Assembly: GCA_045580875.1 (NCBI GenBank)
Contig: JAZNOP010000063.1
Span: forward strand, 30,318-94,317
DNA: 64,000 bases
Source of the DNA: SIG598 sp045580875
GTDB lineage: Bacteria > Bacillota > Clostridia > Oscillospirales > Acutalibacteraceae
Direction of reading: 5' to 3'
A model generated the notes under the pieces. That model saw only the letters and a program-made list of their open reading frames with translations. It did not search any database and was not told the origin of the DNA. Each line of letters opens with the position of its first letter. Within the stretch, counting starts at the first letter, position 1. Of this stretch, positions 52,022 through 61,445 are shown piece after piece. Both the position numbers and the translations under genes were made by a program.

Positions 52022-52785
52022 CGGCTCTCCTTTTTACCGGAAAACACAGTTGCCCAACCGAAAAGGAACAGTATAATACCAACACCTGCAAGAACAGGAA
52101 TCGGCCAGTTGAGCTGTCCGGTCTGAGGGAGTTTATTGCCGTCGCCATCGCCCTGAACATTGCTGTTTAAAGTGGTTGTGGTGGTCGACGGGTTTGTAGT
52201 TGATGAAGTTGTGGAAGATGAATTTGTTGTGGTAGTCGACGATGTGCTTGTTGCCGTCAGCGCTTCCATCTTCGGTGTTGCATCAATATCATAATCCCAG
52301 CCTTCAGGATCTGCGATAGGTACGCTGACAAGGAAGGGATCAATCGCACAATAGCCCTCTGCTGCCTTTGTCTGTACAATCAGATAAAGACCGAGTCCGA
52401 GGTCACTGTACTGGCATACGCCATTCTCACCTACACTTTGTGCGGCAGCGCTCAACTTATTCTGCTGAGCATAAGCCGAGAGAGATTCCGGCAGCTTATC
52501 ATTGGTGAGATCACCAAGAACAAGACCGCAGGATGCAAAACCGTCGGTATAGGCATAGGAAAGGCTTCCGTCAGAACCTCTGACAATGTCGGCTACCTTA
52601 TACATCGACAAAATGCCGTCGGGCACAAGCTCACCGGTCTTACCGTCTATGAATTTCACACTTATTGATCCGGTTTTGTCAAGGTCGATATCAGCAGCAT
52701 ACACAGATGCACCAAATACGACAAAGAGCACCGCAGTCAAAAGCAGAGCTATTACCTTTCTATTCTGCATGTTAACGTATTTCAC
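52018..52785 (-). CDS. Minor LPQTG-anchored pilin-like protein
   Basis: A 255-residue secreted protein. Signal peptide about 6-31; a prealbumin/SpaA-like domain about 38-172 (GSISVKFIDGKTGELVPDGI, MYKVADI, LGLYLIVQTK); a Thr/Ser linker 176-206; and a sorting signal LPQTG (219-223), hydrophobic helix and KKESR tail. The single domain suggests a basal pilin. Start is GTG at 52785 or ATG at 52770; both keep the signal peptide and neither has a strong SD. It sits between the two sortase genes. Confidence 0.87.
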   Translation of the reverse strand: MKYVNMQNRKVIALLLTAVLFVVFGASVYAADIDLDKTGSISVKFIDGKTGELVPDGILSMYKVADIVRGSDGSLSYAYTDGFASCGLVLGDLTNDKLPESLSAYAQQNKLSAAAQSVGENGVCQYSDLGLGLYLIVQTKAAEGYCAIDPFLVSVPIADPEGWDYDIDATPKMEALTATSTSSTTTTNSSSTTSSTTNPSTTTTTLNSNVQGDGDGNKLPQTGQLNWPIPVLAGVGIILFLFGWATVFSGKKESR

Positions 52786-52794
52786 ATTCTCATC

Positions 52795-53610
52795 TCAATT
52801 CTTTTTGCGATATTTAATAAGTACGAATATAAGCAGACCGACAAGCATCGGTGCTGCAACTATAGGAGCCACTACCAGAGCGTCGATCTGCTGTGCATCC
52901 TGAGTTACCTGTATCTGAGGCAGCTGGGACGCATTCTCGATGCGCTTTCCTCGCACAAGGAGGCGGTGGCTGTTTATACCGTAAGGTGTGCAGGTCATAA
53001 GAGTGCAGTAGTCTTCCCCACCAACGACCTGCAGTGCCTCAACCTCATGAGGCAGGACAATAAGTATCTGATCGATCTGATATGTAAGAAGGGTATCTAT
53101 AACCTTGATGGTAAACACATCTCCAACAACCAGTTCATCGAGGTCGGTAAAAAGCTTTGCACTTGGCAGACCACGGTGAGCTGAGAGCACACAATGCGAG
53201 CTTTCGCCGCCTATCGGCAGCGATGTGCCTTCAAGATGTCCGACGGCAATGCCGAGAACACCTTCGCTTGTGCCGTGATAGATGGGGAGCGACACACCTA
53301 TCTTCTCTATGGAGATATATCCCATAATTCCTGTGCCGGTAATATCCAGCACCTTATTGTATCCGGTTACCTTTTCCGGATGATAAAACGCATCGTCCTG
53401 AGCATTCAGCGAAGCATTATATGTCTGCGCTATGGCGAACTGAGCGCTGTAATCCTCCGGAGTATAATTTGCCAGCGCGCTGTCGTAATTAGCGATAGCA
53501 ACTGACTGGTTTTTTGAATTGACGTAATCACTTATGGTCGGGTAAAGCAGGACAGCAAGTCCGAATACGAAGACCAGTATCAGAAGGATTGTCGACAGAT
53601 TCTTTTTCAT
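52795..53610 (-). CDS. Class C (pilin-polymerising) sortase
   Basis: A 271-residue sortase with membrane helices at both ends (about 5-27 and 245-265), as in class C. The active site is H145 in LSAHRGLPSAKLF, C207 in TLMTCTPYG and R216 in NSHRLLVRG. A lid-like DAF precedes the barrel near residue 73. It should join the LPSTG pilin to a pilin lysine. The ATG at 53610 follows GCAGGAG. Downstream of the major pilin across a strong hairpin. Confidence 0.93.
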   Translation of the reverse strand: MKKNLSTILLILVFVFGLAVLLYPTISDYVNSKNQSVAIANYDSALANYTPEDYSAQFAIAQTYNASLNAQDDAFYHPEKVTGYNKVLDITGTGIMGYISIEKIGVSLPIYHGTSEGVLGIAVGHLEGTSLPIGGESSHCVLSAHRGLPSAKLFTDLDELVVGDVFTIKVIDTLLTYQIDQILIVLPHEVEALQVVGGEDYCTLMTCTPYGINSHRLLVRGKRIENASQLPQIQVTQDAQQIDALVVAPIVAAPMLVGLLIFVLIKYRKKN

Positions 53611-53648
53611 CGGGCACTCCTGCAAAATATTTCATAGTCTGCGGGCAG

Positions 53649-53678
53649 GCGGCGGCGCTAAAGGAGCAGCGCCGCCGC
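53649..53678 (-). other. Stable hairpin between the major pilin and sortase C genes
   Basis: Perfect 11-bp, all but one pair GC, stem GCGGCGGCGCT/AGCGCCGCCGC with an eight-base loop and no T-tract on the minus strand. It may stabilise pilin mRNA or reduce read-through into the sortase. Confidence 0.65.
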
Positions 53679-53749
53679 TCTTATTTATACAGTTATGAAA
53701 CTATATTACCCACCAGAATAATTATAAATCGAATCGCAAGTACTGTTAA

Positions 53750-55285
53750 TCAGTCCTCTGCGCCGACTCTCTTCTTAGCGACGAGAACGACAACTGCTGC
53801 AACCATGAGCAGACCGCCAACGACGTAGAAGATAGTAGTACCGATACCACCGGTGCTGGGAAGGGTTGCGCCGGCAAGGTTGAGAATATCAGTGGTGATT
53901 GTACCGGTAGAGATATCTCCGGTAATAGTGTCAGCTGCAAGACCGGTTGCCTCAAGCTTGGTGAGAGTAGGATCAGCAGCCTCGATTACATGCTCTGCGG
54001 AGACAGTGAACTCGATAGGCTCAATATTGTTGAAGCCTGCAGGAGTCTTGGTCTCAGTGATCTTATATTCGCCGTCATCGATACCGGTGAAGGTGAATAC
54101 GTTGCCGGATACGGTAAGCTTGCTGCTGAGGTCAACCCAGGAGCCGTTTACTTTCTTCTCAAGCTTGAATTCAGCGCCGTTAAGAGCCTCAGTCTCAGTG
54201 GAAGAACCGCTCTTATACTTAACCTTGTTAACAACTACCTTGTAGGTGAAAACGATAACCTTATCTTCAGGAGTCTTACCGTAGTCAACGTTCTCTTCGT
54301 TTTCCTTGCCCTCGGTTTCGTCAACAATGCCGTCACCGTCAGCGTCAGCACCCTGATTCGGGTTGTTGGAATAGGTAAGATATGCAATGTTGTCGTTGCC
54401 TGCTGCACCAAGCTTTGCGTTGGTGTTGAGGGTTGCATTGTAAGTAACAGTGATAATGCTGTTGTCGGTTGCACCCATAGCCTCTACGTCATTGATAACA
54501 ACCTCAAAGTCGCAGCCATCAGCAAGACCAGTGGTTACAACAGTGTACTTGGAAGCATCAACAGCAGTGGTATTCTCGTCGCCTACGAATACCTTTACAG
54601 AAGAAGCATCAAAGGTAAGACCGTCACACATATAATCGTGGAATACAACCTTGTAGTTGCCCTTGTAATCAGTTACGTTGTCAGCAAGAGTTGCCTCAAG
54701 CTTGAAGGGAACAACATCGCCGATATCGTAGTCAGCAGAATCCTGCCATACGATAGCGTCCTCAGTGGTAGTGGAATCGTTCTTATCATCTACCTTCTTG
54801 ATGAGGGTTGTGTTGTCAGACTTCGGAGCGATAGTCTTGTTTGCAGTTACCTCAAGAATGTAGGAAGTATAGGAATCATGATCGTTGTCAAGGGAGTCAC
54901 TAGCGTCCTTGATAAGATAATAACCTGCCTCGAGATCGTTGATAACGTAAGTATCACCGGAACGGACAGAAGTCTTGGATGCGGTGGTAAGGTAAGGTGC
55001 TACCTCAGCAGCGAATGCAGAAGCATTGTCATTGGTGAGAGAAGCAGCCTTTGTTGCAGCATCGCCGAGTTCGCTCTGACCGTCAGCAGATACGCCAGCA
55101 CCCCATGCAATGTTGGAAAGTACGCCTTCGGAAAGGTCGCCCTTGAAAATCTGGTAAGCTTCATAGGTATGACCTTCTGCCTTGTTATTGATTGTGATGT
55201 CATAGGTCTCGCCTGCAGCAAAAGCGGTGAGGCTCATTGTAGCCACGAGAACCAGTGCAATGATAAGGGATAATGCTTTTTTCAT
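53750..55285 (-). CDS. Major pilin, SpaH/EbpB family, LPSTG anchored
   Basis: A 511-residue pilus shaft protein. Signal peptide 1-24; N-terminal domain to about 155; isopeptide-type middle domain about 175-310; Cna-B/SpaA-like domain about 345-432 with the E-box YKITETKTPAGF; sorting signal LPSTG at 475-479 with hydrophobic tail and KKRVGAED. The pilin lysine is probably in KSDNTTLIKKVDDK near 155-168. An Asp-rich loop ADADGDGIVDETEG at 313-326 looks calcium-binding. GGAAAGGA precedes the ATG. Probably the most abundant product of the operon. Confidence 0.94.
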   Translation of the reverse strand: MKKALSLIIALVLVATMSLTAFAAGETYDITINNKAEGHTYEAYQIFKGDLSEGVLSNIAWGAGVSADGQSELGDAATKAASLTNDNASAFAAEVAPYLTTASKTSVRSGDTYVINDLEAGYYLIKDASDSLDNDHDSYTSYILEVTANKTIAPKSDNTTLIKKVDDKNDSTTTEDAIVWQDSADYDIGDVVPFKLEATLADNVTDYKGNYKVVFHDYMCDGLTFDASSVKVFVGDENTTAVDASKYTVVTTGLADGCDFEVVINDVEAMGATDNSIITVTYNATLNTNAKLGAAGNDNIAYLTYSNNPNQGADADGDGIVDETEGKENEENVDYGKTPEDKVIVFTYKVVVNKVKYKSGSSTETEALNGAEFKLEKKVNGSWVDLSSKLTVSGNVFTFTGIDDGEYKITETKTPAGFNNIEPIEFTVSAEHVIEAADPTLTKLEATGLAADTITGDISTGTITTDILNLAGATLPSTGGIGTTIFYVVGGLLMVAAVVVLVAKKRVGAED

Positions 55286-55320
55286 AGTGGTTTGTTCCTT
55301 TCCTGTAAATTTATGCTTTT

Positions 55321-55342
55321 ATCGCAACGCTCCAATTGCGAT
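55321..55342 (-). other. Hairpin in the leader of the major pilin gene
   Basis: ATCGCAA/TTGCGAT 7-bp inverted repeat with an eight-base loop, 36 bases before the pilin start. No T-tract. Confidence 0.4.
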
Positions 55343-55374
55343 CAGTGCCTTGAATGGTATAAAGTGTGTCAGCT

Positions 55375-58300
55375 TCACTCTTCCCCGCCGACTGTTTCGC
55401 GGCGGCGGAAGAGCATCATGACCGGTACGACCATGAAAAGAAGTGCGTTCAGTGTGAGAAGAACGGTGCCGACCGAGCCTGTCTCAGGAAGCTCATAGGT
55501 TCCGGTTGACGTGTTGGTTATGGTCACTGTTCCGTTAGTTACTGCAGTAATGCTGGTAACACCGGTTTCCTTATTAACCGAGATGTTGCTGTAAGAAGCT
55601 TCATGACCGGGAACACTCTTCTCCTTGAAGTAATAGCTGTAATATACAGTCTCACCTTCGCTGTTTGTTCCTGAAACAGGAAGATCAACTGTCTTGTAGA
55701 TAATATCGCCCTTTGCGTCAGTAAGAATATTACCTGACTCATCTGTAGTCGGAATCTTCATTGTGTCAACATTGAGCTTCCAGTCATCAGATGCCTTGAT
55801 CGTATAATCGCCAATTGCTGTTACCGTGTAGCCTTCCGGCACATTGGTAACTGTTTCAGTGCTGACGACAGGTACATCAGGCTCTGTATCGCCGCCTGAC
55901 GAGGTAACAGGTTCATCAGCTTCAATGAAGATGTATACCATATACGCATATGGATTAGCCGCAGCGGTCGCCTTGACATCATCAAGCGAACATTCGACAG
56001 CTGACAGAACTGTAAGACCGGCTGTCGTCGTTACAAATCTGTTATCCTCCGTAGTCAGCTTTACAAGCGCATCTTCATTAAGAACAAATTCGTCAAACGC
56101 AAAACATCTGACAAAGGAATTGCCATACTGTGTTTTCTCAAGTTCATAACCAAACTCTGGAGCAGCAGTATTGCTGGTTTTCGGCAACAGCCAATATGCA
56201 TCTTCACCGGTAGCTGTTACCATATACATCTTAATCTTTGTACCAGACGGATATGTATGCACTGCCGAACTTACAACTGATGAAGTATCATAGTTTCTTG
56301 TCTCAATATCAATCTTTACCGCATCAGGTCCGGTGTAGCTGCCGCCGGAGCCTGTTGCTGTTCCACCGCCGCCAGAACCTGAACCGCCCGGCTTTTCGGT
56401 GCTTGCAACCTGATAAAGCGTGACATCAACTGAGCCGGTTGTCTTGTCCTCAGTGACATCATTGCCGCTGGAATCAAGCCATACCTTCTCGACCTTTACC
56501 TCAGTCTTGTTCTTTGCGTTCTCAGCATAAACAGTCTGCTTATCGTCAGAGAGGTTAAGGGCGCTGCCGGTGAAATTCAGCGGCATTGACGGTACATATT
56601 TAGCCTCATCGTCATGATCGAAATAGAAGGTATATTCGATCGGTTCGTCAGGAAGCATATAGCCGTCGGGAGCCTTTGTCTCCACAATGTAATACGCAGT
56701 GTTATAGGTATAGGTAAGCGGCTGAGCACCTGCTATCGGATTGCCGTCCTCACCTATATCGGAAGTGTAATAGAACTGCTGGGTATCGAATTTTACCTCG
56801 AACCAGCCTGCGACTGCTGCTGTAGAACTGGAAGAAGAAGTGTAATATCTTGTGGTTTCCTTCCATTCCTTAGCTGCACTGTCATAGGCAAACAGGGTAA
56901 ATTCTGCGCCGCTGAGAACTTCCTGGTAGTTATCTGCATCAACCTTGTAGAATTCATAGGTCAGTGTTGACTCTGCACCAGCATAAGCCTCATCGTACTT
57001 TGCATTGCCGTTCTTAGAAACAGCATCATAGGTCTTGTCCTCTATGGTCAATGTGTTCCATGCATTGTACTTAAAATTGTTGTACGACGAATGAAGCGTC
57101 ATGTCAACATAATAGGTATATTCAAGTACAAGAGCCTTATTATCCGGAACGGTTATATCAAGTATACATGACTCTCCTCCGGAGGTCGGAATAGTTGAAT
57201 ACTTCCACGACCAATCACCTGCTGCAACAGTATTGCCTGACTTCACAAGATGGTTATCAACATAGTTGCCATAGTTATCAATAACAACCTTGTCGTATAC
57301 CGGAACACCGTTTTCATCATACTCAACATAGTAGAGCTTGACATAGTCTCTCATCAGCTTGAGATCCTGACTATATCCGCCATCGTAGTTATCAACAGTG
57401 TAATAGTAGTTGAGAACGTCAGAGACAGTTAATGTATCTCCGTCCGGATTAAGATCAGCCTCAGCCGGATTGATATCAACTCTGTAGTTAAGATAATGGG
57501 TCTTTTCATCAAATATACCGATTTTGGGATGCGGGAAGTTGATCGACGGAGTGTCGCTGCCGCCGGAAGTGGTACTTGATGTGCTTTCAGTGGTAGGCGC
57601 GGTGGTCTTCTCCTTTACAGTGACTATCTGCTTGTGAGAGTCATCGCCGTAATAATTATCACCTATATCAACACGCACCTTATTTTCAAGCGTATATACG
57701 GTTTCGGGAACTGCTGTACCGTCAGCTACATCGTCGATTACTGCGGTGTAATAAACGTAAAATGCCGGGTCAGCTGTTGCATCAGCATAATTACTGATAG
57801 TGAGAACTACTTCATTCTTGCTGTCGTTCTTTGTGTAGGAACCGGTGGTATTTGATATGTTCCAGCCGCCAAAAGTAAACTCAGCGCCATTTTCGACTGC
57901 TGATTTGTCCCATGTAATAGCCTCAAAATAATGAACCTTGAGCGCTGTGAGAGTTACTCCGCTCGGAAGCGTATCAGTAATAGTAATAGGTGTGCCTGCA
58001 ACGTAATCCAGCGGACGGTTGATCTGTACTCGCCACTGAACAACGCCATCTTCACTGTTGAACACCTTATCTGCTGTATTACCGTTGGAATCTCCCTTGA
58101 TAACAGCGATCTGATAAGGATAACTGTCACCGCCGTAGTTGTTTCCGCCGGAGGCTACGTTATTGGTGTAAGTACCCTTGTCGACAACTATACCGGTATT
58201 GGCGGTAGTAGAATAATTGACTGTGAAGCTTCCATGAGAATATGTCTCGCCGGATATCTCCGAGCCGATTATCATGTCGTACTTTGTAAAGTGGATATCC

Positions 58301-61300
58301 TCAGGAGCGGCAGACATAGCAGTATAATCATTGCCGCCATACTGTGTCTTGCTGTACCATGTACCAGTTGAGCTGTCATACTTATACATGTACTCCTGAT
58401 AATAGTTATCTGTCGGACCGTAGCCGTAGAATACGAAATCCACATCAGTAAACGGAGTCTCAGCACCGCTGATAGTAACAGAGGAATTATCTGCCATCAG
58501 CTCAAGCACCTGAGCATAGGTCATGTAGTGCTTTTTGGCAACCTCGTAGCCATTGCCGTCAACTGATGCAGAAATGGTATCTGTAATAACAGTACCTGCA
58601 GGGATACCGCCTGTCGGAACATTTACTACAGTCTGCCACAGGAGATTCTGATAACCTGTTTCACCGCTCGGTGAAGCGCTTACAAACTCCTTGGACAGGT
58701 TGTTGCTGCTTACATAATGCTGAGCATTGACAGAAACTCTGTCACTTGTCTGACCGTTATCGGGGCTGGGATCAAGAACAGCAGTATTAATGATGCTTCC
58801 AGCCTCCCAGAGAGACCCCTTTTCGGTATTGTAAACAATCTGATAGGTCTGCTTGTTGGAAAGGTTGGGTTCCTCTCCCTCGCCTGCGGTCACAGACTCA
58901 ATGAACTTTATTGCAGGCATATTGTTTTCATCGAGCACCCATATATATCCGGTTGCCGGAGTGATATTTACATTTTCAGTTCCGGTAAAGGTAATCTCCT
59001 GAGTAACCTCTCCGGTTTCCTCGTTAGTCACCTCGTTGACGGTATAGGATACGATTTCTGCAAATGCCTCGTCCATAAGAAGAGAACCATAATTCTCAAC
59101 CTGACTCTTATTTACAGTAATGGTCCATGTGATGGTATTGTCATCAGGAGAATTGCTTGATTTTTCGAGCAGATTCTTGTTGACCAGAACATTGGTGTTG
59201 GTGTCAACCTTTATATCCTCGCCGTATTCGTCATCCTTGTTTTCAAGGACAACATTGTTCGACGGATTGATAGTGGTGGACGGGTCAACATCTTCTATGC
59301 TTACAGAATACTTTACAACATACTCAGTTGTGTAAAGGTTCTCTGTATCTGTATCATCGATAATCTGCGGAAGAACTGCGGTGAATACTGTAGTGGTATC
59401 ATCGCCGCTTCCTTCGGTGGTTCCGTTGCTTATCTGACACTGTGAGGTTATATCAGTAAGCGGATAGGAATCTTTATTGTAATATTCTGATGTGAGATAG
59501 TAACGCTTTTCAACAGTTACATCATGGGGATTGATCTCACCCTTGATTACCACACCGTTTGACTCAAGGGTATCGGTAAGAACTATCGAGTTCTGTGCCG
59601 GCGTACCCTTCTCAGAGGATACGGTAATAACGTAATCGAGAGTCGATGTGTCACTGTTGAAAACACCGGACTTATTTACTGTAACATCGTAATGTTTTGT
59701 TGAAGCTGTGTTATCTTCGGGGTTCTCATCATAGACAGCATCATCTTTGTCGATGACGATATCCGGTACATTCTGCGGGAGATCCAAATCAAGCTTGATG
59801 TCGCCCTTGTTTGGATTTCCTTCTTCTTCGATCTGTGCGCTTTCATCAATGAAGCTGTTGAACTGCGCCCAGCATATTACCTCGGTGGTTGACTGCGGAA
59901 GTTTATTGACATATTCATCAACAAACTCGATCATGATGGAATAGGTATTGTTTCCATTCTCGTCAGTATTCTTGACAAACCACCAGTCAAACGCATAGGC
60001 TCCTGTGGTATCCTTACCGGCACGGACATTGGTAATCAGGTTGCCCTCGGCATCGGTTACCGGATAATTGTTTTCATATTGATATACAAGGCTGTCGAGA
60101 ACGAACATATCCTCAGGCAGATCATACTGGAATGTGACAATATTATTGTCATCATCAAGAATATCGCCCTTTGTAACGGTAAAGTCAAACTTGAGATTGT
60201 TTATCTTGTAAGCATCTTTGCTCGGATCGTAGGTTGTTGTATAATTGCCGTCCGCGTCCTTTTCCATGGTTACACCGGTAATGAAAGGTGTAAGCGAAAC
60301 GGTAGCGTCCCCTTCAGATGCAGCTGAAGTGCTGTACAGCATCGGAGTCGACATGAACATGACGACCGCATCATCTGCTTCTGCTGTATTTTCCTCCGGC
60401 AGAACAAGCATTCCAGCAAGGGTCTGATCGTCAGCCCGGTATGTACTGCGGACAACGGTGTCAGGAGCATCTGCGCCAACAGAAACATTGCCTTCGACAA
60501 CATCTATGGTTCCGTCACCGTTGACAGAGACTACGATACCTGTGCGCTCAGCATCTTCGTCATCATCAGTATTGAAGAAAACAACAGAGCCGGCAGTAAT
60601 TTCCGCATCACCGACCTCACTGTACAGACCAGCCTCGACAAGCGCAACTTTCCACGAATTTGCGCCTGAAGCGTAAGGCACTTCATCCGCAGAAATTCCT
60701 GCACCTTCGAGAGCATAATTGACACAGAACGATGCAAACATGGTATCCCAGTTGCCGTAGGGATTGTTATACCACTGACCGTAACGGGTATAGCCGTTTC
60801 TTGTTCCGTCATCATTTACAACAAAGTTGAGTTCACTCTCATCATAACCAATCTGAGATACTGCTATGCTGATAAGATTATCAACGGGATTGCCATAAAG
60901 GCTGTCCGGCAGAGTGCTCTCCCAGTACTCTGCATCTTCAATATCAGCGGTAGTATCGCAGTAGCATCTTACGGAATGGATATGCTCCTCTGATGCGCAG
61001 TTTTCAAAAGACAGAGAATAATACTCAGTATACTGCGGAGCTGCTATCTCTGCTGCAACATCAGCAAGCACTATATAGCCCTCGCCGGAAATGACATAGA
61101 CCTCGGTCTGCGCCGCTGCCGCTTCGAGTCCGACCGCGCTGTCAATAAGAACATACTCACCGCATTCTGCCGAATGGGTATGTTCTTCCTCACCGCACAT
61201 CGGTGCGCTGGTCATTGTTATACCTGTATATCTCAGCTGCCAGAATACTCCGGCAAAAACTAAAAGAGAAAGCACAAGCAGCCCTGCTATTATCCGGTTT

Positions 61301-61356
61301 CTTCTTTCATGTGCCGCTTCAAACACCTTCATAAGAAAATCGGTTGAACTCCTCAT
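55375..61356 (-). CDS. Giant LPETG-anchored pilus tip/adhesin protein with degenerate CHAP domain
   Basis: A 1993-residue surface protein. Membrane/signal segment 20-40; two Cys/His motifs (CGEEEHTHSAEC and CASEEHIHSVRC, near 54-65 and 120-131); a CHAP-like domain about 157-320; a long array of beta-sandwich (SpaA/DUF11-like) repeats; a Cna-B domain near 1540-1640 (AEFTLFAYD, YIVETKAPDGYMLP); a Gly/Ser linker; and a final ELPETG sorting signal with FRRRETVGGEE. In the CHAP domain the usual WCAMF is WDTMF (D204 for Cys) and the DHVGIV His is ERTGIV (T272), so it should be inactive and perhaps binds peptidoglycan. GGGAGGAG precedes the ATG. Gene order suggests the pilus tip. Confidence 0.9.
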   Translation of the reverse strand: MRSSTDFLMKVFEAAHERRNRIIAGLLVLSLLVFAGVFWQLRYTGITMTSAPMCGEEEHTHSAECGEYVLIDSAVGLEAAAAQTEVYVISGEGYIVLADVAAEIAAPQYTEYYSLSFENCASEEHIHSVRCYCDTTADIEDAEYWESTLPDSLYGNPVDNLISIAVSQIGYDESELNFVVNDDGTRNGYTRYGQWYNNPYGNWDTMFASFCVNYALEGAGISADEVPYASGANSWKVALVEAGLYSEVGDAEITAGSVVFFNTDDDEDAERTGIVVSVNGDGTIDVVEGNVSVGADAPDTVVRSTYRADDQTLAGMLVLPEENTAEADDAVVMFMSTPMLYSTSAASEGDATVSLTPFITGVTMEKDADGNYTTTYDPSKDAYKINNLKFDFTVTKGDILDDDNNIVTFQYDLPEDMFVLDSLVYQYENNYPVTDAEGNLITNVRAGKDTTGAYAFDWWFVKNTDENGNNTYSIMIEFVDEYVNKLPQSTTEVICWAQFNSFIDESAQIEEEGNPNKGDIKLDLDLPQNVPDIVIDKDDAVYDENPEDNTASTKHYDVTVNKSGVFNSDTSTLDYVITVSSEKGTPAQNSIVLTDTLESNGVVIKGEINPHDVTVEKRYYLTSEYYNKDSYPLTDITSQCQISNGTTEGSGDDTTTVFTAVLPQIIDDTDTENLYTTEYVVKYSVSIEDVDPSTTINPSNNVVLENKDDEYGEDIKVDTNTNVLVNKNLLEKSSNSPDDNTITWTITVNKSQVENYGSLLMDEAFAEIVSYTVNEVTNEETGEVTQEITFTGTENVNITPATGYIWVLDENNMPAIKFIESVTAGEGEEPNLSNKQTYQIVYNTEKGSLWEAGSIINTAVLDPSPDNGQTSDRVSVNAQHYVSSNNLSKEFVSASPSGETGYQNLLWQTVVNVPTGGIPAGTVITDTISASVDGNGYEVAKKHYMTYAQVLELMADNSSVTISGAETPFTDVDFVFYGYGPTDNYYQEYMYKYDSSTGTWYSKTQYGGNDYTAMSAAPEDIHFTKYDMIIGSEISGETYSHGSFTVNYSTTANTGIVVDKGTYTNNVASGGNNYGGDSYPYQIAVIKGDSNGNTADKVFNSEDGVVQWRVQINRPLDYVAGTPITITDTLPSGVTLTALKVHYFEAITWDKSAVENGAEFTFGGWNISNTTGSYTKNDSKNEVVLTISNYADATADPAFYVYYTAVIDDVADGTAVPETVYTLENKVRVDIGDNYYGDDSHKQIVTVKEKTTAPTTESTSSTTSGGSDTPSINFPHPKIGIFDEKTHYLNYRVDINPAEADLNPDGDTLTVSDVLNYYYTVDNYDGGYSQDLKLMRDYVKLYYVEYDENGVPVYDKVVIDNYGNYVDNHLVKSGNTVAAGDWSWKYSTIPTSGGESCILDITVPDNKALVLEYTYYVDMTLHSSYNNFKYNAWNTLTIEDKTYDAVSKNGNAKYDEAYAGAESTLTYEFYKVDADNYQEVLSGAEFTLFAYDSAAKEWKETTRYYTSSSSSTAAVAGWFEVKFDTQQFYYTSDIGEDGNPIAGAQPLTYTYNTAYYIVETKAPDGYMLPDEPIEYTFYFDHDDEAKYVPSMPLNFTGSALNLSDDKQTVYAENAKNKTEVKVEKVWLDSSGNDVTEDKTTGSVDVTLYQVASTEKPGGSGSGGGGTATGSGGSYTGPDAVKIDIETRNYDTSSVVSSAVHTYPSGTKIKMYMVTATGEDAYWLLPKTSNTAAPEFGYELEKTQYGNSFVRCFAFDEFVLNEDALVKLTTEDNRFVTTTAGLTVLSAVECSLDDVKATAAANPYAYMVYIFIEADEPVTSSGGDTEPDVPVVSTETVTNVPEGYTVTAIGDYTIKASDDWKLNVDTMKIPTTDESGNILTDAKGDIIYKTVDLPVSGTNSEGETVYYSYYFKEKSVPGHEASYSNISVNKETGVTSITAVTNGTVTITNTSTGTYELPETGSVGTVLLTLNALLFMVVPVMMLFRRRETVGGEE

Positions 61357-61445
61357 ACTGACTCCTCCCTTCCATAAGAATTTTATTTATATTTTGAATC
61401 TCAGAATATCACCTGATACTCTGAAGCAATTTCTGTAATCAGGAT

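Noticed and set aside
53990..55273. 427-residue open frame on the plus strand opposite the major pilin
   Set aside because: It is an antisense shadow of the pilin gene; no SD, no signal peptide, no family likeness, and the minus-strand protein is certain.
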